A DNA stretch of 64,000 nt from Lactobacillus corticis (lineage in GTDB: Bacteria > Bacillota > Bacilli > Lactobacillales > Lactobacillaceae), in the NCBI RefSeq assembly GCF_018327645.1, contig NZ_BMAY01000001.1, positions 1 through 64,000 on the forward strand, read 5' to 3'. Position 1 is the stretch's first letter. Each line of letters starts with the position of its first letter. Below are positions 24,771-32,505 of the stretch, in pieces. The position numbers and the translations under genes were made by a program. Under the pieces are notes generated by a model. The model made no database searches and had not been told where the DNA came from. It was given only the letters and a program-made list of their open reading frames with translations.

Positions 24771-25438
24771 TATCTTAACGCCTTTCTATAACCCGCAGCC
24801 TGGGCTTCCTTTTCACTATTGAAGTAGACGGCATTCTTGGAATTCATCCGGTAGCCCGATTGACCAGGCACGTGATAAATCTTGCTGCGAGAATTGCCGA
24901 CAATCTTCTTACTGTCAGCGGTGTTCATGTTACCACGGTAGTTGTTTGAACGGCTTGTACGCTTGCTGTAAGTAGTATCTGCATTAGCTTTAACCGAACG
25001 GCTATAGGCAGCTGCCGCAGCTTTTTGCGATGATTCAGCCTTAGCTTGTTTTTTCTTAGCAGCGACCAAAGCAGCAGCCAGCTTGTCATATTCGCTTTGC
25101 TTCTTCGCTTCTTCTTTTTCCAATACTTTCTGCTGCGATTGGGCCTGGCTAAGCCGTTTTTGCCCAACCTTCTTGGTCACATAATGGACCTGGGGCTTGT
25201 GGCTGGTTTTGACAGCTTTTTCATCGGAATTGCCGCCGGAATTCCCACCAGAATTGCCCACTATTCCGATCATCATTAAAATGACAAACACAGAGAAAAT
25301 TGACGACCACAGTACCTTGTGTTTGCTAGTCTTGAAGGCAATTTTCTTGAAGAAATAATATGGGATCAACCAATACCAAAATAGGACCCACTCTAATACC
25401 TTCAGGATAGTTTGCCAATTATGCGAATTTGGTTCCAT
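24770..25438 (-). CDS. Membrane-anchored protein with coiled coil and nuclease-associated C-terminal motif
   Basis: 222 aa: two hydrophobic segments near the N-terminus (about 9-27 and 40-58), a glycine/asparagine hinge, a long Lys/Gln/Ala coiled coil (about 90-155), and a C-terminal KIYHVPGQSGYRMNSKN…KEAQAAGYRKA motif. That motif is often attached to secreted nucleases and usually has Cys pairs, which are replaced here. The start at 25438 follows GGTGGAG. Coupled to the nuclease gene, it may tether or position the nuclease at the cell surface. The function is otherwise unknown. Confidence 0.7.
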   Translation of the reverse strand: MEPNSHNWQTILKVLEWVLFWYWLIPYYFFKKIAFKTSKHKVLWSSIFSVFVILMMIGIVGNSGGNSGGNSDEKAVKTSHKPQVHYVTKKVGQKRLSQAQSQQKVLEKEEAKKQSEYDKLAAALVAAKKKQAKAESSQKAAAAAYSRSVKANADTTYSKRTSRSNNYRGNMNTADSKKIVGNSRSKIYHVPGQSGYRMNSKNAVYFNSEKEAQAAGYRKALR

Positions 25439-25572
25439 AGCACTCCACCATTTCATTCATCGGTTTATTAGTATATGCATGAATATTATATAATAATGGA
25501 TTGCTGATCTGAAAGATGGGTAATAACTAAATACATCTTGAGCCGAATTCCTCAAAAGAGTAAAATTTTATG

Positions 25573-25606
25573 CATGATCATTTTTTACTCAGCTAAAAAG
25601 ATCATG
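25573..25606. repeat. Inverted repeat between divergent genes
   Basis: CATGATC-A-TTTTTTA and TAAAAAGATCATG form a 13-bp stem with one bulged A. It lies between the leftward nuclease operon and the rightward lysine-repeat gene and is followed by a second small stem GCTGCA/TGCAGC at 25614-25636. It could be an operator or a 5' leader structure. Confidence 0.5.
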
Positions 25607-25673
25607 TTGGAGGAGCTGCATCGACTATGTTGCAGCAAAAAGTAGTTTGTAATAGAAGATCGGGAGTAAGAAT

Positions 25674-26870
25674 ATGAAGAAGATCTTTGCGATATTTACC
25701 TCTGCCCTTATGCTTTTTTCAACAGGGGCATTTGTTTCGGGTCAAAACACTGACTCAATTGTTGAAGCTAAAGTCATAACTAAGAAAGCGAAAAAAACTA
25801 AGCTTTCTAAAAAGAAAAAGTCAACTAAAAAGACTGTAAGCAAGAAGAAGGCTAAGTCAACTAAGAAAGCCAAGAGCACTAAAAAGGTAATTAGCAAGAA
25901 AAAGGCTAAGTCTACTAAGAAGGCCAAGAGTGCTAAAAAGGTAACTAGCAAGAAGACTAAGTCAACCAAGAAGGCCAAGAGTGCTAAAAAAGTAACTAGC
26001 AAGAAGACTAAGTCAATCAAGAAAGCCAAGAGTGCTAAAAAAGTAAGTAACAAGAAAAAGGTTACGTCAGCCAAGAAGGCTAAGAGCACTAAAAAGGTAA
26101 CTAGCAAGAAGAAGGCTAAGTCAACCAAGAAAGCTAAGAGTGCTAAAAAAGTAAGTAACAAGAAAACTACTAAGAAAAAGGTTGTTAAAAAGCCTGCCAA
26201 GAAAACGGCAGTTGTAAATAAGAAAACTGTAAACAACTCACAAACTAGCAGCACTAACCAAAGCTCAAACACTTCAAGTTCAAGCAAACAATCGTCAGCT
26301 GTTTCAAGTTCAGCTAGCTCAAAAAACAGCACTGAAAAGCCAAAGTACACTTCACAAGTTTCAGAAGATGGTACTACTAATTACTACAGCAGCGTCTTGC
26401 CTGATGAAGCTGGCATCCCCAATCCAAAAGAAGGCGACGTTTTATTCTATGAAGGTCCAAACAAATATAATGCAATCTACCATTACCAAGACGGAAAATG
26501 GAAAATGTCAGTAGATTCCAATTTCGGTAAAAAGGTTAAAGATAATGTTAATCAAGCTGTTAAAGAGTCGCAATCCTCTATCGATAAAGCCGAAGCTGAA
26601 GTAGATCAGGCTCAGAAAGATATTGACAAGGCTATGGCAAAAGCTCAACAGGAAGCTGATGAAATGAAGGCAAAGAGCGACAAAGAATTTGATACTTCAA
26701 ATCCAAACAACTCAACTAATGCTGTATCAGATCATGGACAAACTAAATCAGATTTGACTAACATACAAAATTCAAACTTACCAACTGGCATTTACAGAAA
26801 CCCGGATGGGGGTTTTACCAGTATTGTCCGTGGATCAGATGGAAGTTTTTCTAGTATTGTTTTTGGATAA
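25674..26870 (+). CDS. Secreted lysine-rich tandem-repeat protein
   Basis: 398 aa. Signal peptide about residues 1-33. Residues 36-185 are extremely rich in Lys, Ser, Thr and Ala, with six 17-18-residue units of the form KAKSTKKAKSAKKVTSKK (59-164), resembling histone-H1-like tails. A Ser/Asn/Gln-rich linker (190-230) follows, then a folded-looking segment (DVLFYEGPNKYNAIYHYQDGKW, split here as DVLFYEGPNKYN and AIYHYQDGKW), a charged coiled coil (about 285-340), and two C-terminal short repeats GGFTSIV/GSFSSIV. There is no LPxTG motif. A positively charged surface protein that binds teichoic acid, polysaccharide or DNA is plausible; it stands next to a surface nuclease. The function is not known. 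Confidence 0.8.
   Translation: MKKIFAIFTSALMLFSTGAFVSGQNTDSIVEAKVITKKAKKTKLSKKKKSTKKTVSKKKAKSTKKAKSTKKVISKKKAKSTKKAKSAKKVTSKKTKSTKKAKSAKKVTSKKTKSIKKAKSAKKVSNKKKVTSAKKAKSTKKVTSKKKAKSTKKAKSAKKVSNKKTTKKKVVKKPAKKTAVVNKKTVNNSQTSSTNQSSNTSSSSKQSSAVSSSASSKNSTEKPKYTSQVSEDGTTNYYSSVLPDEAGIPNPKEGDVLFYEGPNKYNAIYHYQDGKWKMSVDSNFGKKVKDNVNQAVKESQSSIDKAEAEVDQAQKDIDKAMAKAQQEADEMKAKSDKEFDTSNPNNSTNAVSDHGQTKSDLTNIQNSNLPTGIYRNPDGGFTSIVRGSDGSFSSIVFG
25848..26165 (+). repeat. Six 51-54-bp coding tandem repeats
   Basis: In-frame units encode 17-18 residues each of the Lys-rich region, with synonymous and a few amino-acid changes between units. Unit number is likely to vary between strains. Confidence 0.85.
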
Positions 26871-26926
26871 AAAGAATATATGGATCAAAATCGGATTGAG
26901 TTAAATTTTGACTTCAATTCAAAGCA

Positions 26927-26978
26927 AAAATCCTATTAAATCAAGGTTTATCAATACCAAGATTTAATAGGATTTTGT
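26927..26978 (+). terminator. Terminator of the lysine-repeat gene
   Basis: AAAATCCTATTAAATC (26927-26942) pairs with GATTTAATAGGATTTT (26961-26976). It resembles the hairpin at 8372-8421, including AATACCAAGATTTA. Confidence 0.85.
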
Positions 26979-27000
26979 TGTTTTGGCATTTTTTCAACTC

Positions 27001-27036
27001 TTCTTAGCGGTTAATCGCCATCAACAGGATTTGACA
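27001..27036. repeat. 36-bp repeat, copy 1 (IS-end-like)
   Basis: TTCTTAGCGGTTAATCGCCA…CAGGATTTGACA, 36 bp identical to 35159-35194. The element has no coding capacity. The GTCAAAT and the nearby GGCTC of copy 2 recall the ends of ISL3-family elements, from memory; it may be a solo IS-end relic. Confidence 0.75.
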
Positions 27037-27129
27037 TCTAAGGCTTTGGACTATTGTTATCTGTTCTTTTTCAGACGTAATATTTTTATTAGAAGACTTT
27101 CTTCGCCTTTTTATGCTCAAATTAGCTAT

Positions 27130-27993
27130 TTATACGGTTAGGCCCATCACTATTGCCCCTAAAGTAATAAATATTAAGGCTAAAATCTTTCGTTTTATAT
27201 CATCTTTATATCTGCTTTCTTTTAATATCATTAACCCGCCTAATGTGGAAATTACTACATTTAATTGTGAAAAGGTGTAACCCACTGCCACGCCATTCAC
27301 TTCCATTGAAAGTAGAATACTCAAATTTCCTAATTCAAAAAATAAGCCTGTTACCATATTTTTTATTGTAAACCGAGAGAACAGAATATCTTTGTTTTTA
27401 AATAATGTGAAGAGCGTGATGAATAAAAATATTGAGACTCCTTGCGGAAAAATCATATCAGAAATATTTAACTTGAATACTGTAGGAATTATGGCATATC
27501 CAATAAGTCCCAAGGTCGAAACAAATAAATAAATTAATCCTTGCTTTAGCTCTTTACCAGAATGATTATTATTTTTCCTTTTAGAAATAGTCACTATTCC
27601 AATTGAAATTATTACTAATGAAAGAATTCCAAATATCCACTGTTTCCAAGTTGTCCATTCATGGAAGAATATTGCACTGATAATTGCAGTACCTAAGATT
27701 TGACCGCCTGTGCTAATAGGCATTGCAGTAGAAATACCTACAAGATCAAAACTTTTTACTTGTAGTAGCATCCCTATAGACCAGAATAATCCGCACAAAC
27801 TGGAGCCAAATATTAGATTGAAAGAATAATTAGGGGAGTGAACAAACATAGATATGATTGATGCTAGTAAAACAGTCCAGGAAATACCTACAACTTTGTT
27901 TTCAAAGCTACCACCAAATATCTGCATCAGAATGGCCTGACTTCCCCAACCTATTGCAGGCAATAATGCAATTAAAAAATTGTTTATAAGCAT
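27130..27993 (-). CDS. GRP-family sugar uptake protein (GlcU/RbsU-like)
   Basis: A 287-aa membrane protein with about ten hydrophobic helices in two five-helix repeats. The opening LIALLPAIGWGSQAIL, the later MPISTGGQILGT and the C-terminal GYTFSQLNVVISTLGGLMIL match the glucose/ribose porter (DMT superfamily) group. It would import a free sugar with protons. It is the last gene of the alpha-mannoside operon, 1 nt behind the GH38 gene, so it may take up mannose or another sugar related to that pathway. The ATG follows the GH38 stop directly. Confidence 0.88.
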   Translation of the reverse strand: MLINNFLIALLPAIGWGSQAILMQIFGGSFENKVVGISWTVLLASIISMFVHSPNYSFNLIFGSSLCGLFWSIGMLLQVKSFDLVGISTAMPISTGGQILGTAIISAIFFHEWTTWKQWIFGILSLVIISIGIVTISKRKNNNHSGKELKQGLIYLFVSTLGLIGYAIIPTVFKLNISDMIFPQGVSIFLFITLFTLFKNKDILFSRFTIKNMVTGLFFELGNLSILLSMEVNGVAVGYTFSQLNVVISTLGGLMILKESRYKDDIKRKILALIFITLGAIVMGLTV

Positions 27994-27994
27994 T

Positions 27995-30583
27995 TTATTT
28001 AAAGAAATCTTTATTTAAGATCGTTAAAACATCATATGGAGAAATTGAACCACAATAATCTATTTGCTTCTCTAAGGCATTTACTGCAACTTGATTTTTA
28101 TTCAATTTGAATGCAACTGATTTATCCGTCGGATTTTCAACTCTAATTACAAGCGCATTTTGTTCAAAGAATCCCTTATAACAGGCTGAAACAACAACGT
28201 TTTCTGGCAATTTAATCAATGACTTTTCAGTAGATAAGGCTTCCTTGTCAACTAAATCATCTTGAAGCTTATTATCTAACCTATTCAAGAACAAATTATA
28301 TTTTTGTGACTGATAAGCAAGTGGTCTAAATTTCAATTGTTCTGCTATTTTAGCTATAGATTGTTGGTTTAATGTACTTGAAAATACAACAACAAAGTCA
28401 TAAGTTAGTTTCTTAAGCAATTCCGCTTTAGGAGTAGAAATCATAGAATGTCCCACTTTAGTAGTGTCGCCTGAAGCTCTACCAGGTCTGTAATTCAGAT
28501 TCGACTTACCTAGTTGACCTGTAGTAGCCAACAATGTAAATAACAATATCCCATCTTTTTGAGCATATTCTTTACATGTGTTTGAATAAACGGTCACGTA
28601 TTTATTTTGTTTTCCAATGGTAACATTATTATCCAGAGGTGAAATATTTACCGGTTTTTCAGAGTAGTGATTCTGCCAATCATCTGGAATTTTTTGATTT
28701 TCTCTTTCTAAGAAACCAAATGGTACAGAAGCAATATTATTATTAAGTTCAGAAAAGCCACTATTTACACATAATCTTATCCTATGATCTAGGACTTTAT
28801 TTTCAATTTCAATGTGAATATCCAATGTATTGTTAACTACTCTAAGGATTATCTTGATAGGTTCATATTGAGAAGTTATGCCTACTTCTCTCTCTTTCAG
28901 ATTTTTAGGTAATTTATAATTACTAAAAATCTGCATTTCCTGATAATCATTACCTTTAAATACCTTAGCCTCTTGCATTTTAATAACTATTGGATCAGAA
29001 CTTACAGGTGAGAAATCGTAGCAATCCCCCTCATTTCCGTCATCAACCAAACTTATCACTTGTTTGATATTTTTTTGCCCCCATTGAAGGTTTACTTGAC
29101 CATTTTCAAAAGTGATTTTCCAACCTTCACCTTCAATAAAGTTATCTTGAGTTTTCTGTAGTAAAGGTATTTGTTTTGTTTCTTTAAAAGAAAGGACTTT
29201 GTAGCCCAAACTAGGTAATTTAGTCTTTACCACATATTCACTTATATAGTAACTAGGTTCTTCCACATCGTGATCACCATCAATTTGTTCCTTCAAAGCA
29301 TGTGACCTCTTAGGAATATATTCCTGATTTATTAGTATCTGATTTTCAACATCATCAAATTTAACAAATTGTGATTGACTAATAATCTTTACTTTTACAT
29401 TTGAATACTGCTCTTTAGACAAAGGATTGAAAACCAATACTTGTTTATCTGATAGATCCAATTTTAGCGAGAGCAACTTTTCAACCGTATTTATTATTCC
29501 ATCGGCTAATTGATTTGCTTGTTTCAATCTATGCAATATATCATCATTTACTGAATCAACCACACTACCTGCAGTACTATCATGAGCTTGGCTTTCAAGC
29601 AACTTCTTCCAAGCTTGAATTAACAGACCATTGTCAATGTCTATACCGGTTGATTTTGCAATTGCCATTAATGGTTCAACAAGGTTGATCAATTTTTCTT
29701 CTAGTCTTGCCATGGATAATTTAGTATCCATTCGACTGGATCCACATGTCAAGTGAATTCTAGCTAAAATCGGACTTCTAAATTCTCCCTTGTAAGTATA
29801 TAAATTTTTATAATTAACCTTATCAAAAAAGTCTTGAAAATTGCCAAGTTCATATTGATACATACCCATTTTATTAATTTTATCTATCTTTGAATTAATA
29901 GAACGGATAATGTTCATCTGATCATTCCCACTAGGAATTAAAATATTTTTTGGCTTTTCTGGAGAGTTATGCTCAATAAAGTCAATAGCTTTATCCAATC
30001 TGTTCTTAACATAGTCGTTAGTAGCATCAAGTTGTTTACCAGTAGAATAGCCTTGAGGCATGTTAGCAACTTCAACAGATGAAGCCCCGCCTAAGCTTTC
30101 CCAATTGAAATAAAAGCCATGTGTTTTTTTAAAATCGATACCTCTCCAAAAGATAAAGTTTTTTAATCCTAGTTGATTCAGAATAACTGGTAATTGGCTG
30201 TTAAACCCAAAAGTATCAGGTAAATATCCCACCTCCATTCTTTTGCCGATTCTATCGGAAAGAAGTTTACCAATTATTCCGTTTCTGAGTATTGATTCAC
30301 CTTGTGTATGTAAAGCATCTGACTGAGTATACCAAGGACCGATTTGTAGTTGACCATTATTTACTAGCTTTTCAACCCGACTTTTCATGTCAGGTTCAAC
30401 TGTTAAAAAATCTGTAAGAATTGAAATTTGTCCATCAAGAGTAAACGTTGCCTGGGGATGAGCCTCTAGTTCATTAATCACGTTTTTAAATAAAATAGCA
30501 CTCAAAGTTATTGAATCTTGATCAGAAAAATACCATTCTCTATCCCAATGTGTATGATTTACGATTGTAACGTCTGCAACCAT
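27995..30583 (-). CDS. Glycoside hydrolase family 38 alpha-mannosidase
   Basis: An 862-aa intracellular alpha-mannosidase. The N-terminal metal-binding signature NHTHWDREW (residues about 9-17) holds zinc ligands His and Asp. PWYTQSDALHTQGESILRNG and the catalytic region YLPDTFGFNSQLP follow, then HDSTAGSVVD with a further metal ligand. It resembles MngB-type enzymes that cut mannosyl-glycerate or its phosphate after PTS uptake. The start at 30583 is chosen because GGGAG lies 8 nt before it and it begins 2 nt after the PTS IIC stop. No signal peptide, consistent with action on imported sugar. Confidence 0.92.
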   Translation of the reverse strand: MVADVTIVNHTHWDREWYFSDQDSITLSAILFKNVINELEAHPQATFTLDGQISILTDFLTVEPDMKSRVEKLVNNGQLQIGPWYTQSDALHTQGESILRNGIIGKLLSDRIGKRMEVGYLPDTFGFNSQLPVILNQLGLKNFIFWRGIDFKKTHGFYFNWESLGGASSVEVANMPQGYSTGKQLDATNDYVKNRLDKAIDFIEHNSPEKPKNILIPSGNDQMNIIRSINSKIDKINKMGMYQYELGNFQDFFDKVNYKNLYTYKGEFRSPILARIHLTCGSSRMDTKLSMARLEEKLINLVEPLMAIAKSTGIDIDNGLLIQAWKKLLESQAHDSTAGSVVDSVNDDILHRLKQANQLADGIINTVEKLLSLKLDLSDKQVLVFNPLSKEQYSNVKVKIISQSQFVKFDDVENQILINQEYIPKRSHALKEQIDGDHDVEEPSYYISEYVVKTKLPSLGYKVLSFKETKQIPLLQKTQDNFIEGEGWKITFENGQVNLQWGQKNIKQVISLVDDGNEGDCYDFSPVSSDPIVIKMQEAKVFKGNDYQEMQIFSNYKLPKNLKEREVGITSQYEPIKIILRVVNNTLDIHIEIENKVLDHRIRLCVNSGFSELNNNIASVPFGFLERENQKIPDDWQNHYSEKPVNISPLDNNVTIGKQNKYVTVYSNTCKEYAQKDGILLFTLLATTGQLGKSNLNYRPGRASGDTTKVGHSMISTPKAELLKKLTYDFVVVFSSTLNQQSIAKIAEQLKFRPLAYQSQKYNLFLNRLDNKLQDDLVDKEALSTEKSLIKLPENVVVSACYKGFFEQNALVIRVENPTDKSVAFKLNKNQVAVNALEKQIDYCGSISPYDVLTILNKDFFK

Positions 30584-30585
30584 TT

Positions 30586-31713
30586 CTAATTCTCCCAATC
30601 ATCTTCTGAGAAATAGTTATTATCAGTTTCTTGTTGATCCTCAACCTTATTGTTTTCGGTTTCATCAGAAACTGGCTGTCTAGTCAATAAAGTTAACCCG
30701 GTAACAACCAAAGTGCCTACAGCAATAGCAAAAATATACCACCACCAATTTTGAACGGCAAACCATCCGTAAAAGCCCGAGATTGGAGCACGGTTAACTG
30801 CACCAAGTCCAACGCCCAATGCAGAACCGATAGCACAACCAATAACGTTAATAGGAATAATTGTTAGAGGCTTTTCAACAGCGAAAGGTATCGCACCTTC
30901 ACTAACACCAATTAACCCCATTACAAGTGAAGCTTGTCCAGCTTCTCTTAAATCCTTACTAAACTTTTTCTTTTGAATAAATGTAGCTAAACCTAATCCT
31001 AGTGGTGGAATGATAATTGAAATTTGAGCAGCAGTATTTGGATCATAGACACCGCTAGTTAATAATGCCATAGCCGTAGTAACGGCAGCCTTGTTAACAG
31101 GGCCACCCAAGTCGAAGCCGACCATTCCACCAATAATAGCGGCTAAAAGGATCTTGTTTGTACCAGTTAGGCCCTTTAACCAGTTTGACAAACCTACATT
31201 GATTTGAGCAAATGGCACACCAATGACATATTGAATTAACAATAATGTAACTAACGAGCCGACTACTGGCACAATAAAGATTGGTAATACTGACTTAGCA
31301 GCTTCCGGAAGATGAATGTATTTTACCAAAAGCTTAACAGTATAACCTGCAATCAAACCAGATGCTAGTGCTCCTAAGAAACCTGCATTCATGTTTGCAA
31401 CCAAAAGACCACTGACTAAGCCAGGAACAATACCCCCTTTATCCGCAATTGAGTATGAAATATAGGCAGAAATTACTGGAAACATCATACCTAATGCTAG
31501 GCTACCCCACCCATCATCAGTATGCAGGAATTGCACAAACCAGTTGTTAGCGGTTGCCCATTTTGCATCCCAAATATTATTAATTCCAAAGAATGATGCT
31601 CCTACACGACTTATAGCCATCAAGACAGCACCAGTAATGATTAATGGAATCATATAAGAAATCCCTGTCATAATATGCTTTTCAAGAGTCTTACCTATTT
31701 TTTTTGCATCCAT
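30586..31713 (-). CDS. PTS fructose/mannosylglycerate family, IIC component
   Basis: A 375-aa membrane channel of the Fru family. It starts with a cytosolic KKIGKTLEKHIMTGISYMIPLIITGAVLMA segment, has about nine membrane helices and the family motifs GGMVGFDLGGPVNKAA and GVSEGAIPFAVEKPL. It moves the sugar while IIB phosphorylates it. IIA, IIB and IIC are separate genes in order on this strand, and GH38 follows by 2 nt. The acidic C-terminal tail (DETENNKVEDQQETDNN) is unusual but harmless. Substrate by context: an alpha-mannoside such as mannosylglycerate. Confidence 0.92.
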   Translation of the reverse strand: MDAKKIGKTLEKHIMTGISYMIPLIITGAVLMAISRVGASFFGINNIWDAKWATANNWFVQFLHTDDGWGSLALGMMFPVISAYISYSIADKGGIVPGLVSGLLVANMNAGFLGALASGLIAGYTVKLLVKYIHLPEAAKSVLPIFIVPVVGSLVTLLLIQYVIGVPFAQINVGLSNWLKGLTGTNKILLAAIIGGMVGFDLGGPVNKAAVTTAMALLTSGVYDPNTAAQISIIIPPLGLGLATFIQKKKFSKDLREAGQASLVMGLIGVSEGAIPFAVEKPLTIIPINVIGCAIGSALGVGLGAVNRAPISGFYGWFAVQNWWWYIFAIAVGTLVVTGLTLLTRQPVSDETENNKVEDQQETDNNYFSEDDWEN

Positions 31714-31727
31714 GATAATTCCTCTTT

Positions 31728-32048
31728 CTATTTTCCATCTACCATTGCTAAGGCTTTATTAATAACTTTTTTAGCATCTTTAATTGGATCACTAACGCCT
31801 ACCTGTAAAATCTTCTTTCCTTTAAATCTATCTCTTTCTCTAACTTGTGTATCTGTGGCAAAAATCACTGCTTCACCAATTTGACAATCTTTAGGGGTTA
31901 ATTTGTGTCCAATCCCAGTAGCTCCTTGAGTTTCAACTTTAATCAAAACTCCCATTTCTTTAGCTGCATTTATCAAAGCTTTTTCCGCCATGTATGTGTG
32001 TGCTACACCAGTTGTACAAGCCGTTACTGCAATTAATTTTCTAGCCAT
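31728..32048 (-). CDS. PTS fructose family, IIB component
   Basis: A 106-aa cytosolic IIB with the phosphorylation loop TACTTGVAHTYMAE; Cys at residue 10 receives the phosphate from IIA. KVETQGATGIGHKLT and IFATDTQVRERDRF are typical of Fru IIB domains. It sits between IIA and IIC with short gaps. Confidence 0.94.
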   Translation of the reverse strand: MARKLIAVTACTTGVAHTYMAEKALINAAKEMGVLIKVETQGATGIGHKLTPKDCQIGEAVIFATDTQVRERDRFKGKKILQVGVSDPIKDAKKVINKALAMVDGK

Positions 32049-32067
32049 AATTCTTACTCCTTACTCT

Positions 32068-32505
32068 TTAATCAAACAAAGTTAATAAATCTTCAGCACT
32101 TTTTGCTTTTCGAAGTCGTTCTCTAACCTTGCCATCCATTAAATCTCCAGCTACCTCTGATAAAATTTTCAAATGTTCCTTACTCCCTCCTTCAGGTATT
32201 GCCAATAAGAAAACAAATTTTACTGGTTTGCCATCTAAAGAATTCCATTCTACAGAATGCCTTAGTTCCGCTATAGCTATTGAGGACTTCGTTACGGTAT
32301 TCGTTTGTCCATGAGGAATTGCTATACCGTCTCCTACACCTGTTGTTCCTTGCATTTCTCTAAATTCGACAGAATCTAAATATTTGTTTTTATCTCTTAC
32401 GATTCCTCTAGTGACGTATAAATCAGCTAATTGATTTATCACATCCTTTCTATCTTTAGCATCTAGATCAAACTTAATCAGTTTTTTGTCCAAATTAATT
32501 GCCAT
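32068..32505 (-). CDS. PTS fructose family, IIA component
   Basis: A 145-aa cytosolic IIA of the Fru/Mtl (PTS_EIIA_2) type with the active-site segment GVGDGIAIPHGQT (phosphorylated His near 65) and VFLLAIPEGGSKEHLKIL. Its ATG lies inside the end of the regulator gene (11-nt overlap), so it is translated with it. Confidence 0.94.
   Translation of the reverse strand: MAINLDKKLIKFDLDAKDRKDVINQLADLYVTRGIVRDKNKYLDSVEFREMQGTTGVGDGIAIPHGQTNTVTKSSIAIAELRHSVEWNSLDGKPVKFVFLLAIPEGGSKEHLKILSEVAGDLMDGKVRERLRKAKSAEDLLTLFD

Noticed and set aside
25742-26350. 202-aa Leu/Phe-rich minus-strand frame that looks like a membrane protein
   Set aside because: It is the exact antisense of the lysine-codon repeats (AAG/AAA read as CTT/TTT) and has no promoter or ribosome site.
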